Notes: a model not told the origin generated them from the sequence alone. Shown: positions 37,141-45,273, counted from the first letter of the stretch. The stretch: DNA of 64,000 nt from Gelidibacter japonicus (GCF_010725055.1 NZ_BJKB01000013.1:1-64000); one strand, 5' to 3'. Made by a program: numbers and translations.

Positions 37141-37227
37141 TCTTTTCTTTACTCATTGTCCTTTATTTTTAACCAAGAAGATTTGAACACTACTGGTTAT
37201 CAAAATTTCGTTAATATTCTCGTAACT

Positions 37228-37303
37228 GCGTTAAGGATTGAGGCATTGTTGGAGCTCCTCGAAGAGAGCGACTGCCGAAAGCCTGACCCGTTAGGGTAAC
37301 GCC
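37228..37303. repeat. GC-rich dispersed element, copy 2
   Basis: Opens GCGTTAAGGATTGAGGC, has GAGAGCGACTGCCGAAAGCC in the middle and ends GGGTAACGCC. It shares opening, middle and end words with the block at 483-590 beside the rRNA promoters. Confidence 0.5.
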
Positions 37304-37372
37304 AAAAAACCTCATATTATGCACTTTACCTTTTTCATCTATGCTATTCACCAAATCAAGATGCTTGAGCAT

Positions 37373-37987
37373 TTAATCACGAGATTCCTGCTTTCGCAGG
37401 AAGTGTTCTCGAAGCGTTTTATAAACATCTTCCTGTATTTTCATATGCTTTGGAACTTCCCTCAATGGCTCCACTTCTCTTAAGCTCTCATGACAATCGG
37501 TTGGTAATTGCTGATAGAGCTGTGTCCCTTTGGTTTTCCATGCAATCATTTCGTCACTGACTTCTTTAATCACTTTTGCCGGATTTCCAACTACCAAGCT
37601 TCGCTTTGGAATAATGGTTTCTGCCTTAACAAAACTCATAGCTCCAACGATACTTTCATCGCCGATTTCAGCATCATCCATAATCACTGAATTCATCCCA
37701 ATCAGGCAATTTCTACCCAAATTAGCCCCGTGAATAATCGCACCATGACCAACATGAGCGCTTTCTTTTAAGGTGATCGATTTGCCTGGAAACATGTGAA
37801 CCGTGCAATTTTCTTGAACGTTGACGCCATCCTCCAGAATAATCTGTCCCCAATCGCCTCTAATGGCAGCTCCCGGACCGATATAACAATTTTTGCCGAT
37901 GATGACATTTCCTGTTACCGCCGCTAAGGGGTGCACGAAACTACTTTCGTGAACGACGGGGGTGTATCCTTTGAATGAGTAGATCAT
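37373..37987 (-). CDS. paaY: PaaY-type gamma-carbonic-anhydrase-like hexapeptide protein
   Basis: The 204-residue product is a left-handed beta-helix of hexapeptide repeats ('VIIGKNCYIGPGAAIRGDWG', 'NVQENCTVHMFPG', 'AHVGHGAIIHGANLGRNCLIGMN'). It has the His ligands of gamma-carbonic anhydrases and the C-terminal helix of PaaY. In E. coli PaaY is a thioesterase that clears dead-end CoA esters from phenylacetate degradation. The last residues, FLRKQESRD, are encoded by a palindromic repeat (37385-37402) and are probably not ancestral. It stands between the paaF-like gene and the E2 gene. Confidence 0.87.
   Translation of the reverse strand: MIYSFKGYTPVVHESSFVHPLAAVTGNVIIGKNCYIGPGAAIRGDWGQIILEDGVNVQENCTVHMFPGKSITLKESAHVGHGAIIHGANLGRNCLIGMNSVIMDDAEIGDESIVGAMSFVKAETIIPKRSLVVGNPAKVIKEVSDEMIAWKTKGTQLYQQLPTDCHESLREVEPLREVPKHMKIQEDVYKTLREHFLRKQESRD
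37385..37402. repeat. Palindrome encoding the paaY C-terminus
   Basis: TTCCTGCTTTCGCAGGAA, 7-bp arms. It lies just inside the paaY stop codon and supplies its last codons. Confidence 0.8.
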
Positions 37988-37988
37988 A

Positions 37989-38049
37989 GAGGGTAGCCTT
38001 TAGTGATTAGAGGGTAGTTAATAGTGGGTAGAGGGTAGTTTTCAGTGGG
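37989..38049 (+). repeat. Left arm of inverted repeat around four-helix ORF 1
   Basis: Three copies of AGAGGGTAG with AGTGG spacers, running AGAGGGTAG ... TTAGAGGGTAGTT ... TAGAGGGTAG ... CAGTGG. The complement occurs at 38502-38536 on the other side of the ORF. Confidence 0.8.
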
Positions 38050-38094
38050 TAAAATATAATTCCTATTTATTATTATCATCTTGTTATGTTCTGC

Positions 38095-38469
38095 TTAAGA
38101 CTTTTTATTTCTTAAATGTTTCATTAATGCGGACAGCATTTTATTAATCTCAACAAGTAAAGACCTATTGGTTTCACTTTGCTCAAAAGTTATATAATTA
38201 CGCAAATATGCTTTTGTCGTTGCTGCAACACATTCCATAGAACTATCCCTAGCAATTCTTAAATAATTCAGAAAACTTGCATCTGAACTACCAGAACCTT
38301 CTGCGATATTAAAAGCAATGGAATCGGCTGCCCGTGCAAATTGGGCTGACAATCTATAATCTTCAATTTTAGGAAAATGATTAATCTGCTCATGAACTAA
38401 TTCGCCATACTCTATAGCTTTTTGATACACTTTTAAATCCTCGAAATTAAAATGATATTTACTTTCCAT
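38095..38469 (-). CDS. Four-helix-bundle protein (23S rRNA IVS-protein family), ORF 1
   Basis: The ATG at 38469 gives 124 residues and aligns with the paralogue at 45739-46110. Family motifs of PF05635/TIGR02436 are present: 'FEDLKVYQKAIEYGELVHEQ', 'YRLSAQFARAADSIAFNIAEG' and 'FLNYLRIARDSSMECVAA'. These proteins form pentameric four-helix bundles. They occur in 23S rRNA intervening sequences and, as Avd, with diversity-generating retroelements, but no reverse transcriptase is present here. The ORF lies between paaF-like and paaY genes, in the middle of an inverted repeat. CATCTTGTTAT is directly repeated on both sides (38077-38087, 38486-38496). Confidence 0.88.
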   Translation of the reverse strand: MESKYHFNFEDLKVYQKAIEYGELVHEQINHFPKIEDYRLSAQFARAADSIAFNIAEGSGSSDASFLNYLRIARDSSMECVAATTKAYLRNYITFEQSETNRSLLVEINKMLSALMKHLRNKKS

Positions 38470-38501
38470 AGACAATATATTTTAGCATCTTGTTATTAGA
38501 G

Positions 38502-38536
38502 CCACTAATCTCTACCCTCTAACAACTACCCTCTAA
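38502..38536 (-). repeat. Right arm of inverted repeat around four-helix ORF 1
   Basis: CCACTAATCTCTACCCTCTAA followed by a second CTACCCTCTAA, the mirrored counterpart of 37989-38049. Confidence 0.8.
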
Positions 38537-38537
38537 A

Positions 38538-39293
38538 TCATTTATATTCTTTGAGTTTCTCCTTCGTAAACTCGCTCAAGACCAATCGCCCGCTAATTTT
38601 TGCACGTTGCAACAGCAGTTGATCCCAATCTTCGGTACCTCGCCAAAACATCGTTTTCATTTCGGCCATGGCTTTTGGATTGTAACTGCACATGGTTTCG
38701 GCGAATGTTTTTACAGCATCGTCCAATTGTTCAACAGAATCGAATACGTGGGTAAACAACCCTTTTTGCATGGCCCATTCCGCGGTATAAAAGGTATTGG
38801 CGTCCATGGCTATTTGTGACATTCCACTTAAGCCCAATTTGCGTTGTACTGCAGGCCCAACCACAAACGGTCCGATGCCAACATTCAGTTCGCTTAATTT
38901 GATTTGGGCATATTTAGTTGCCATACAATAGTCGGTGGCTGATGCCAGTCCGACACCTCCACCAACGGTTTTTCCTTGAATACGACCGATGATGAATTTT
39001 GGACATTTTCGCATGGCATTAATGACGTTCGCGAAACCCGAAAAGAATATCTTTCCAGTTTCCTCATCGTTGATAACAACAAGTTCGTTGAAACTTGCAC
39101 CTGCACAGAACGTTCTATCGCCCCCGCTCTGCAGGACGATGACCTTGATATGATCGTCTTCACCAGCAGAATGAATGGTTCTTGCCAATTCTGACAATAG
39201 ATTTCCGGGTAAGGAGTTTTGGGCAGGATGGAAAAATTCGATATATCCTACTCCGTTTTTGTTTTTTAGTGTTACGTATGGCTCTTTCATCAC
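38538..39293 (-). CDS. Enoyl-CoA hydratase/isomerase family protein, PaaF-like
   Basis: A 251-residue crotonase. The oxyanion-hole segments are 'DRTFCAGASFNEL' and 'GKTVGGGVGLASATDYCMA'. One of the two catalytic acidic positions of hydratases is seen in 'LSELNVGIGPFVV'. By position in the paa cluster it is the likely hydratase of 2,3-dehydroadipyl-CoA (PaaF role), since the other crotonase at 48043 fits PaaG. The alternative is a more general enoyl-CoA hydratase. The first two codons are ATG-ATG, and a hairpin (39304-39324) lies just upstream. Confidence 0.82.
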   Translation of the reverse strand: MMKEPYVTLKNKNGVGYIEFFHPAQNSLPGNLLSELARTIHSAGEDDHIKVIVLQSGGDRTFCAGASFNELVVINDEETGKIFFSGFANVINAMRKCPKFIIGRIQGKTVGGGVGLASATDYCMATKYAQIKLSELNVGIGPFVVGPAVQRKLGLSGMSQIAMDANTFYTAEWAMQKGLFTHVFDSVEQLDDAVKTFAETMCSYNPKAMAEMKTMFWRGTEDWDQLLLQRAKISGRLVLSEFTKEKLKEYK

Positions 39294-39303
39294 GCTTGCG
39301 TGT

Positions 39304-39324
39304 GTTCCCGTGAAAACGGGAAAC
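39304..39324. repeat. Palindrome between the paaF-like gene and GIY-YIG ORF 2
   Basis: Arms GTTCCCGT and ACGGGAAAC around a short loop, 11 nt before the ATG of the paaF-like gene. Confidence 0.7.
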
Positions 39325-39339
39325 TCATTTAATTATTAA

Positions 39340-39636
39340 TTATAAATTATCGTATAAATCCAACCAGTTCGGATTCAATTTCTCTATCAATTCAATTTTC
39401 CAAGCTCTATTCCATTTCTTTAATTGGACTTCTCTCAATTTTGCATCACTTTCTGTATCATAATTTTCAAAGTAAACGAGTTTATTCAAATTATATCTCG
39501 CTGAAAAAGTACTTGGATGAACTTTGTTCTTATGCTGATATATTCTCTTCTTTAATCGTTTTGATTCTCCTATATACAAAACACCATTTGGTTTATTCGT
39601 AATAATATAAACGCTCCATGTTATATTTTTCTCCAT
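39340..39636 (-). CDS. Single-domain GIY-YIG nuclease family protein (copy 2)
   Basis: A 98-residue paralogue of the protein at 36755-37078: 'WSVYIITNKPNGVLYIGESKR', 'RIYQHKNKV', 'YNLNKLVYFENYDTESDAKL' and 'KKWNRAWKIELIEKLNPNW'. The Tyr, Gly, Arg and Glu positions of the fold are kept. It stands between paaZ and the paaF-like gene on the same strand and is bounded by hairpins on both sides (39304-39324 and 39674-39692). Function unknown; probably part of the same kind of insertion as copy 1. Confidence 0.84.
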   Translation of the reverse strand: MEKNITWSVYIITNKPNGVLYIGESKRLKKRIYQHKNKVHPSTFSARYNLNKLVYFENYDTESDAKLREVQLKKWNRAWKIELIEKLNPNWLDLYDNL

Positions 39637-39673
39637 AAAAGCAAAACTCTCTAATTAAACTTTTATTTAAGAG

Positions 39674-39692
39674 ACACCCGATTTCTCGGGTG
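39674..39692. repeat. Palindrome upstream of GIY-YIG ORF 2
   Basis: ACACCCGA and TCGGGTGC arms around TTTC. On the minus strand it lies just past the paaZ stop and could also act as a weak terminator, but no T run follows. Confidence 0.65.
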
Positions 39693-39693
39693 C

Positions 39694-39735
39694 TTTGAAC
39701 AGTTTGATCTTTTATAAAAGATCAAACTGTTCAAA
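39694..39735. repeat. Perfect 42-bp palindrome centred on the paaZ stop codon
   Basis: Bases 39694-39714 are the exact complement of 39715-39735, with no loop. The right half encodes the last seven residues of PaaZ (FEQFDLL), and its first base T39715 with the bases left of it gives the stop codon. It can form a 20-bp hairpin in the mRNA. Confidence 0.9.
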
Positions 39736-42210
39736 GTGATGGTTAAGGTGTTTCCTTTCCAACAAGTACGATTCATAACGATTCAACTCCCCAAAAACCA
39801 GATTTTTCAGTTTTGCTTCTGGATGTTCCTTGAAAAACTCCAAATACTTTTCTCTTTGTTCCTTGAATTTTTGTTTCGCCGTCTCCAAATCTGGATATTT
39901 TAAATCTTCGAGTTTGTCTTTATCGAGTAATGGAAAATTCGTGTTTCTTGGAAACTTCTCATAGGTATAAAGACTCGCATGAATTTTTTCCAATATCTTT
40001 TCCGGTGTTGTGACATCAAAATCCTGAATCTCACCTGAAGCGATTTTGTAAGTATATTCCAGATGCTCCAACATGTGCTGTGGGGTCATGATGCCCCATT
40101 TTGGCTTCATGTCTGGCATTAACTTTGAAAGCAATTCTTCGATTTTATCATCGGTCATTTCTACAAAAACCTCTTGTTTTTTTTGAACCATGGTCAAAAT
40201 TGTAGCGACGGCTACCAATTCATCTTCTGAATCAAAAACCTCAACAAACCATTTTACAATCCCACTTGGATGTTCTGCGGAAGCGACATCTCTATCCACT
40301 TTTTGCTTACAGGTCAATCGCACATAAATCGTATCGTTATGATATAATGGGCGTAAGAATCGACAGTCTTCCAATCCGTAATTTGCGGCTACAGGTCCTT
40401 TATTTGGATAGACAAATAACCCAGCAGCAGCGGCAATGATGAAATAACCATGGGCAGTTCGTTTTTCAAAAATACTTCCGTCCAAAGAGGTGATGTCTGT
40501 ATGTGCATAAAAATGGTCCCAAGTAAGATTCGAAAAATTGATAATATCCGTATCAGTAAGGGTTCGTTTATGGGTTTTTAACGACATTCCAGGTTGGATG
40601 TCCTCCCAATGGTATTTGAAAGGATGCTGCTCGGCTTCAATATATTTGGCATTAGCTTGATAAATTCCAGTGATTTCCGTCAATGTTGTTGGTGATCCTT
40701 GAATAGCGGTACGCTGTAAGTAATGTTTGATTCCTCTTACACCTCCCATTTCTTCACCACCTCCAGCACGTCCTGGACCTCCATGTACTAAGTTTGGCAA
40801 TGGCGACCCATGCCCTGTACTTTCCTTTGCCATTTCACGATTGATGACTAAAATCCGTCCGTGATGACTTGCCGCATTGACCACATATTCTTTGGCAATT
40901 TTATCGTCGAAAGTTGCAATAGACGATACTAGTGAACCTTTCCCCATTTGGGCCAAGGTAACAGCTTCTTCTATATTATTATAAGGCATAATGGTGCTCA
41001 CTGGACCAAAAGCTTCGGTTTCGTGCACCGATAAGTTTTTAAATGGGTTGTCTTCACGCAGCAAAATCGGACTTAAAAACGCTCCTTTTTTGGAATCAGC
41101 GCCGATGGTATCAATCTTGTCCAAATCGCCATAGACAATACTAGCGGTTTTGGCCAATTCCTTCACCCGATTCCTAACTTCCGTTACTTGATCCCTGCTT
41201 ATCAATGCACCCATTCTTACGCCCTTAAGTCTCGGATCGCCGATAGTGACCTTGTCCAAGGCTTTTCCTAAGGCAATCTGAACTTCATCGACCAAATCTT
41301 GCGGTACGATAATTCTACGGATTGCCGTACATTTTTGCCCGCATTTGACCGTCATTTCATTTCTGACTTCTTTGATAAACAAATCAAATTCAGGTGTTCC
41401 AGGAATGGCATCTTTCCCTAAGACAGAAGCATTCAAAGAATCGGCCTCCATATTAAATGGCACGGACTCTTCTATGATACGTTTATGCGATTTTAGGAGT
41501 CGCCCGGTGGTTGCAGACCCTGTAAAAGTCACCACATCTTGAGATTCGACCGTATCTAAAATTGTTCTGGCTGATCCTGTGATTAATTGTAACGCACCTT
41601 CTGGAAGAATGCCCGAGGCTATAATTTCACGCACAACAGCTTCCGTTAAAAACGAACCATTTGTTGCAGGTTTAACAACTGCGGGAACACCTGCCATCCA
41701 ATTGGAGGCGCATTTTTCCAACATGCCCCATACGGGGAAGTTAAAGGCATTGATATGAACAGCCACCCCGCGTTTTGGCACCATGATATGATGTGCCATA
41801 AACCGTCCGCCTCGGGACAAATCGATAGGCTCTCCTTCTACATGATAGGATTGGTTAGGAAATAATTTTCTTAGGGACGCGTTGGAAAAAAGGTTACCGA
41901 ATCCGCCTTCAATATCAATCCAACTATCCATTCTGGTTGCGCCAGTTCTATAGCTTAATTCGTAAAAGGCTTCCTTTTTTTTGGTAAGGTACAAAGCGAG
42001 ACTTTTCAACATATTCCCACGTTCTTGAAAGGTCATTTTACGCAGTACTTCGCCGCCTTTGGTTCTTCCGTAGTGGAGAATTTCAGCAAAATCCAGTCCT
42101 TGAGTGTCTGAAAGCGCAACGACTTCGCCAGTGATGGCATCGTACATCGGAGTACCTTCTCCTTTCCCTTCTATCCATTGTCCTGTGACGTAATTTTGTA
42201 TTTTTTTCAT
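39712..42210 (-). CDS. paaZ: Bifunctional oxepin-CoA hydrolase / 3-oxo-5,6-dehydrosuberyl-CoA semialdehyde dehydrogenase with extra C-terminal domain
   Basis: PaaZ opens the oxepin-CoA ring and oxidises the resulting aldehyde. The aldehyde dehydrogenase part (1 to about 510) has 'NMEADSLNA' (catalytic Glu) and '[12 protein letters not shown]' (catalytic Cys). The MaoC-like hydratase part (about 535-680) has '[18 protein letters not shown]'. At 832 residues it is about 150 longer than E. coli PaaZ: a helical domain from about 684 onward ('[19 protein letters not shown]' to '[12 protein letters not shown]') resembles the DinB/DUF1569 four-helix fold with several His. A hairpin (42221-42239) lies 11 nt before the ATG. 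Confidence 0.93.
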   Translation of the reverse strand: MKKIQNYVTGQWIEGKGEGTPMYDAITGEVVALSDTQGLDFAEILHYGRTKGGEVLRKMTFQERGNMLKSLALYLTKKKEAFYELSYRTGATRMDSWIDIEGGFGNLFSNASLRKLFPNQSYHVEGEPIDLSRGGRFMAHHIMVPKRGVAVHINAFNFPVWGMLEKCASNWMAGVPAVVKPATNGSFLTEAVVREIIASGILPEGALQLITGSARTILDTVESQDVVTFTGSATTGRLLKSHKRIIEESVPFNMEADSLNASVLGKDAIPGTPEFDLFIKEVRNEMTVKCGQKCTAIRRIIVPQDLVDEVQIALGKALDKVTIGDPRLKGVRMGALISRDQVTEVRNRVKELAKTASIVYGDLDKIDTIGADSKKGAFLSPILLREDNPFKNLSVHETEAFGPVSTIMPYNNIEEAVTLAQMGKGSLVSSIATFDDKIAKEYVVNAASHHGRILVINREMAKESTGHGSPLPNLVHGGPGRAGGGEEMGGVRGIKHYLQRTAIQGSPTTLTEITGIYQANAKYIEAEQHPFKYHWEDIQPGMSLKTHKRTLTDTDIINFSNLTWDHFYAHTDITSLDGSIFEKRTAHGYFIIAAAAGLFVYPNKGPVAANYGLEDCRFLRPLYHNDTIYVRLTCKQKVDRDVASAEHPSGIVKWFVEVFDSEDELVAVATILTMVQKKQEVFVEMTDDKIEELLSKLMPDMKPKWGIMTPQHMLEHLEYTYKIASGEIQDFDVTTPEKILEKIHASLYTYEKFPRNTNFPLLDKDKLEDLKYPDLETAKQKFKEQREKYLEFFKEHPEAKLKNLVFGELNRYESYLLERKHLNHHFEQFDLL

Positions 42211-42220
42211 CCTATCACAA

Positions 42221-42240
42221 CCCTTTCCAAAGGAAAGGGC
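42221..42240. repeat. Hairpin just upstream of paaZ
   Basis: CCCTTTCC and GGAAAGGG around AAA. The T run lies on the plus strand, so it would terminate plus-strand rather than paaZ transcription. In the paaZ message it would form a hairpin about 11 nt before the start codon. Confidence 0.65.
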
Positions 42241-42373
42241 TTTTTTTAGTTAAACTTCTTTACTTATATATTTATAATTCTGTTCAAACCTTACAGACCC
42301 CAATCCAAAATTCTCTGAAAAGCCAGGTCTTTTCATTCAATACCGAAAATTAAAATAAACACAATATTCAATT

Positions 42374-42706
42374 TTATAATCGTAAAATATCATCAAGTGT
42401 TTTTTTTATTTCTAAAACAGTTTCTTCTGAAATAATTCCTATTTTCTTCTTAAAGCGCAATTTCGAAAGCGTTCTAACTTGAAAAACCAAAATTTCCGAC
42501 GGCAATTCCAAACCATTAATTTTATCAGGTTTCAAAATGGGATTTCCTTTATAATCTTTGATTGAGCTGGTTAACGGGCATACAATTGCCAAATCAGATT
42601 TTGAATTCATCAAATTCCCACTAATAATAACTACTGGTCTATTACCAGCCTGTTCACTGCCCTTTATTGGATCGAAATAAACACTCCAAATTTCACCCTG
42701 TTTCAT
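42374..42706 (-). CDS. MazF/PemK-family toxin (mRNA interferase)
   Basis: A 110-residue product with the family start 'MKQGEIWSVYFDPIKGSEQAGNRPVVIIS', then 'IVCPLTSSIKDYKGNP' and 'ILVFQVRTLSKLRF'. MazF enzymes cut mRNA at short sequences when not bound by antitoxin. The upstream antitoxin gene overlaps by 4 nt (ATGA), as usual. It lies between paaZ and paaJ, where no toxin-antitoxin pair is expected, and so is probably an acquired module. Confidence 0.9.
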   Translation of the reverse strand: MKQGEIWSVYFDPIKGSEQAGNRPVVIISGNLMNSKSDLAIVCPLTSSIKDYKGNPILKPDKINGLELPSEILVFQVRTLSKLRFKKKIGIISEETVLEIKKTLDDILRL

Positions 42707-42948
42707 TTCTTCTCCAGATCCTCTAAAATCCTGACATAATCTTCCAAGCCTTCCTCTGCAATTAACAGCATTTCTGGGTCCTTTGCAGCACGTTGAAAAG
42801 ATTTGGCATATTCAGCACGCTTGATTTGGTCTAAATAATATTCCAATGCTTTCTCTATAATTTTGTTCTTCGGTAGCTTAAGTTTTTTTGCCGTGTCAGC
42901 AAGCTCTTTAAGCAATTCGTCCGGTAATGACGATGTAAATGTTGCCAT
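42703..42948 (-). CDS. Antitoxin of the MazF pair, ribbon-helix-helix type
   Basis: An 81-residue product: N-terminal 'TFTSSLPDELLKELADTAKK' and 'LPKNKIIEKALEYYLDQ' look like a ribbon-helix-helix DNA-binding domain. The acidic helical tail ('PEMLLIAEEGLEDYVRILED') would wrap the toxin. It precedes the toxin gene with a 4-nt overlap and probably represses its own promoter; a TATATTTA box lies on the minus strand shortly upstream. Confidence 0.85.
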   Translation of the reverse strand: MATFTSSLPDELLKELADTAKKLKLPKNKIIEKALEYYLDQIKRAEYAKSFQRAAKDPEMLLIAEEGLEDYVRILEDLEKK

Positions 42949-43037
42949 TTTATATTTGTTTTATATAAATATAGAAAATATTTATTGATTAATAGTTCAA
43001 CTTTCACCAATGAGATTAGCTACGCTGAACCTAAAGG

Positions 43038-43057
43038 TTTCCTGCTACGCAGGAATT
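43038..43057. repeat. Palindrome covering the paaJ stop codon
   Basis: TTCCTGC and GCAGGAA arms around TAC. It supplies the last codons (IPA) and stop of the thiolase gene. Confidence 0.75.
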
Positions 43058-44259
43058 CGTTCGATAATAGCAGCGTACCCCTGTCCAACCCCAATACACA
43101 TTGTAATCAAAGCATATCTTTTTTCCGTTTCTCTAAGCTCCAGTGCAGCAGAATATGCCACTCGAGTTCCCGTTACACCGAGCGGATGACCAATGGCAAT
43201 GGCCCCTCCGTTAGGGTTCAATCTTGGATCGTCATCTGCCAATCCCCATGCTCTGGTGCACGCCAAAGCTTGTGCCGCAAAGGCCTCATTGAGTTCGATG
43301 ATGTCCATATCGTCCATCGTCAAACCTGCTTTTAGTAATGCCTTATTAGAAGCTTCCACTGGACCGATGCCCATGACTCTTGGTTCGACACCAACCACTG
43401 CTGAACTTACAATTCTCGCCAATGGTTTCAAGTTGTATTTTTTTACAGCTGCTTCAGAAGCGATAATCGTTGCGGCCGCACCATCGTTCAGTCCTGAAGA
43501 ATTTCCAGCGGTGACGCTTCCTTCTTCAGCTTTGAATGCCCCGCGCAATTTTCCTAAAACTTCTAAAGAGGTATTCGGTTTTACAAATTCATCTTTTGAA
43601 AACAGAATGGGATCTTTCTTTCGTTGAGGAATTTCAACAGTCATGATTTCTTTAGCTAAACGTCCGTTTTCTTGGGCTTTAGCTGCTTTCATCTGACTCC
43701 AACAAGCAAACTTATCTTGATCTTCTCGAGAGATCTTATATTTCTCCACTAGATTTTCAGCAGTTTGACCCATACCATCGGTTCCATATAATTTTTGCAT
43801 TCTCGGATTGACAAAGCGCCAGCCAAAACTCGAATCGTACATTTTAGCATCGGTTCCAAAAGCACTGGATGGTTTGGCTACTACATACGGTCCGCGGGTC
43901 ATGTGCTCCACACCTCCGGCAATAAACACGTCGCCGTCACCTGCTTTTATGGCGCGATTGGCCTGAATGATTGCCGATAGTCCTGAACTGCATAAGCGGT
44001 TGACCGTTTCACCTGGAACAGTAAATGGCAATCCCGCCAATAACAAAGCCATACGCGCCACATTTCGGTTGTCCTCTCCGGCTTGGTTGGCACAGCCCAA
44101 AATGACATCGTCATAAGCCTCCTTTGGAATGTTTGGATTCCGTTTGACAATTTCTGCTATGACCAAAGCTGCTAAATCGTCAGTTCTTACTGCAGATAAA
44201 GTGCCTTGATAACTTCCTATTGGAGTTCTGATTCCGTCTATGATATATGCTTCTTTCAT
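43045..44259 (-). CDS. paaJ: 3-oxoadipyl-CoA / 3-oxo-5,6-dehydrosuberyl-CoA thiolase
   Basis: The 404-residue thiolase carries the acylation Cys in 'NRLCSSGLSAI' (about 90), 'GSVTAGNSSGLNDGAAA', the His of 'NGGAIAIGHPLGVTGTR' and the second catalytic Cys in 'ALITMCIGVGQG'. It performs the CoA-dependent cleavages that release acetyl-CoA and succinyl-CoA at the end of the phenylacetate route. The last residues RIPA and the stop codon come from a palindromic repeat. Another palindrome (44271-44291) stands 12 nt before the ATG. Its position in the paa cluster separates it from general beta-oxidation thiolases. Confidence 0.93.
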   Translation of the reverse strand: MKEAYIIDGIRTPIGSYQGTLSAVRTDDLAALVIAEIVKRNPNIPKEAYDDVILGCANQAGEDNRNVARMALLLAGLPFTVPGETVNRLCSSGLSAIIQANRAIKAGDGDVFIAGGVEHMTRGPYVVAKPSSAFGTDAKMYDSSFGWRFVNPRMQKLYGTDGMGQTAENLVEKYKISREDQDKFACWSQMKAAKAQENGRLAKEIMTVEIPQRKKDPILFSKDEFVKPNTSLEVLGKLRGAFKAEEGSVTAGNSSGLNDGAAATIIASEAAVKKYNLKPLARIVSSAVVGVEPRVMGIGPVEASNKALLKAGLTMDDMDIIELNEAFAAQALACTRAWGLADDDPRLNPNGGAIAIGHPLGVTGTRVAYSAALELRETEKRYALITMCIGVGQGYAAIIERIPA

Positions 44260-44270
44260 AAGCTTATGTC

Positions 44271-44291
44271 ATTCCCGCGAAGGCGGGAATC
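44271..44291. repeat. Palindrome just upstream of paaJ
   Basis: ATTCCCGCGAAGGCGGGAATC: 8-bp arms around a short loop, 12 nt before the paaJ ATG. Confidence 0.8.
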
Positions 44292-44337
44292 TTTTCTTTT
44301 GTTTTGTTATTAATTTCCAAACCTACAAGGTTCCGAT

Positions 44338-44357
44338 ATTCCTGCCTTCGTAGGAAT
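44338..44357. repeat. Palindrome after the YpfJ-like gene
   Basis: ATTCCTGC..GTAGGAAT around CTTC with one mismatch, 4 nt past the stop codon. Same family as 37095-37112. Confidence 0.7.
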
Positions 44358-44360
44358 AAT

Positions 44361-45224
44361 TTAATTCAGTATTTCCGAAAACGTATCGCCCTGTCTGATG
44401 TCGCCAGTTTTATACCCTTTCATAAACCAATGCATGCGTTGCTCGGAAGTACCATGGGTAAAGCTATCTGGTTGCACGCTACCTTGCGTTCGTTTTTGAA
44501 TGGCATCATCACCTACTGCATTTGCAGCACTTAAAGCTTCTTCAATGTCGCCTTCTTCCAAATATTCTCTATTGTGATGCGCCCAAACACCTGCGTAAAA
44601 ATCGGCTTGCAGTTCTTGTGCTACTGAAAGCTGATTGGCTTGTGCCGCACTGGATTGTTGTTGCATCTGCCTTACCTTTTGAGAAGTGCCGAGTAAGGTC
44701 TGAACATGGTGGCCAACTTCGTGAGCCGTGACGTAAGCAATGGCAAAATCGCCGCCTTTCGCTCCAAATCGTGTTTTTAATTCATCAAAAAACACCAAGT
44801 CCATATAAAGTTTATGATCGGCTGGACAATAAAAAGGACCTGAGGCAGAGCTGGCATTTCCACAGCCACTTCTTACAGCATCTGTAAACAATACCATTCC
44901 TGGTTCTTGATAATCGCCAAGATTATTCTCCTTGAAAATTTGGTTCCAAACATCTTCGGTATCTGCTAAAAGTGTAGCAGCAAAAGCGCCCATCTCTTTC
45001 TCCTTTGCAGTTAATTCTCTTTGCTCTCCTGGTTCTGATACGGATCGCGACTGATTGACCTGCTCAAGGATTGGTGCCAATTGCTGTCCCGTTTCACCTC
45101 CAAACAGCTGAAGTAAGACGACCACGATAGCTATTAAGCCACCGCCCGCAGCTAATTTGCCTTTGTTGGACATGCCACGACGGTCTTCCAAATTCCCACT
45201 CTGTCTTCTACCTTTCCATTTCAT
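44361..45224 (-). CDS. YpfJ-type neutral zinc metallopeptidase
   Basis: The 287-residue product matches the Zn_peptidase family (PF04228): a basic N-terminus 'KWKGRRQSGNLEDRRG', one membrane segment (about 28-42, 'GGGLIAIVVVLLQLFGG'), then 'DAVRSGCGNASSASGPFYC', the zinc site 'TAHEVGHHVQTLLG', and 'ELQADFYAGVWAHH'. The enzyme should act in the periplasm; substrates are unknown. It lies between paaI and paaJ in the same direction, with no evident role in phenylacetate degradation. Confidence 0.92.
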   Translation of the reverse strand: MKWKGRRQSGNLEDRRGMSNKGKLAAGGGLIAIVVVLLQLFGGETGQQLAPILEQVNQSRSVSEPGEQRELTAKEKEMGAFAATLLADTEDVWNQIFKENNLGDYQEPGMVLFTDAVRSGCGNASSASGPFYCPADHKLYMDLVFFDELKTRFGAKGGDFAIAYVTAHEVGHHVQTLLGTSQKVRQMQQQSSAAQANQLSVAQELQADFYAGVWAHHNREYLEEGDIEEALSAANAVGDDAIQKRTQGSVQPDSFTHGTSEQRMHWFMKGYKTGDIRQGDTFSEILN

Positions 45225-45273
45225 ATGTTTTAGTGTTTAAAATTATTAGTTATTAAATTTAAAACATTCTTAT

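Noticed and set aside
42221-42250. Rho-independent terminator of a gene upstream of paaZ
   Set aside because: The T run follows on the plus strand only, and no plus-strand gene ends here; it is better described as one of the dispersed palindromes.
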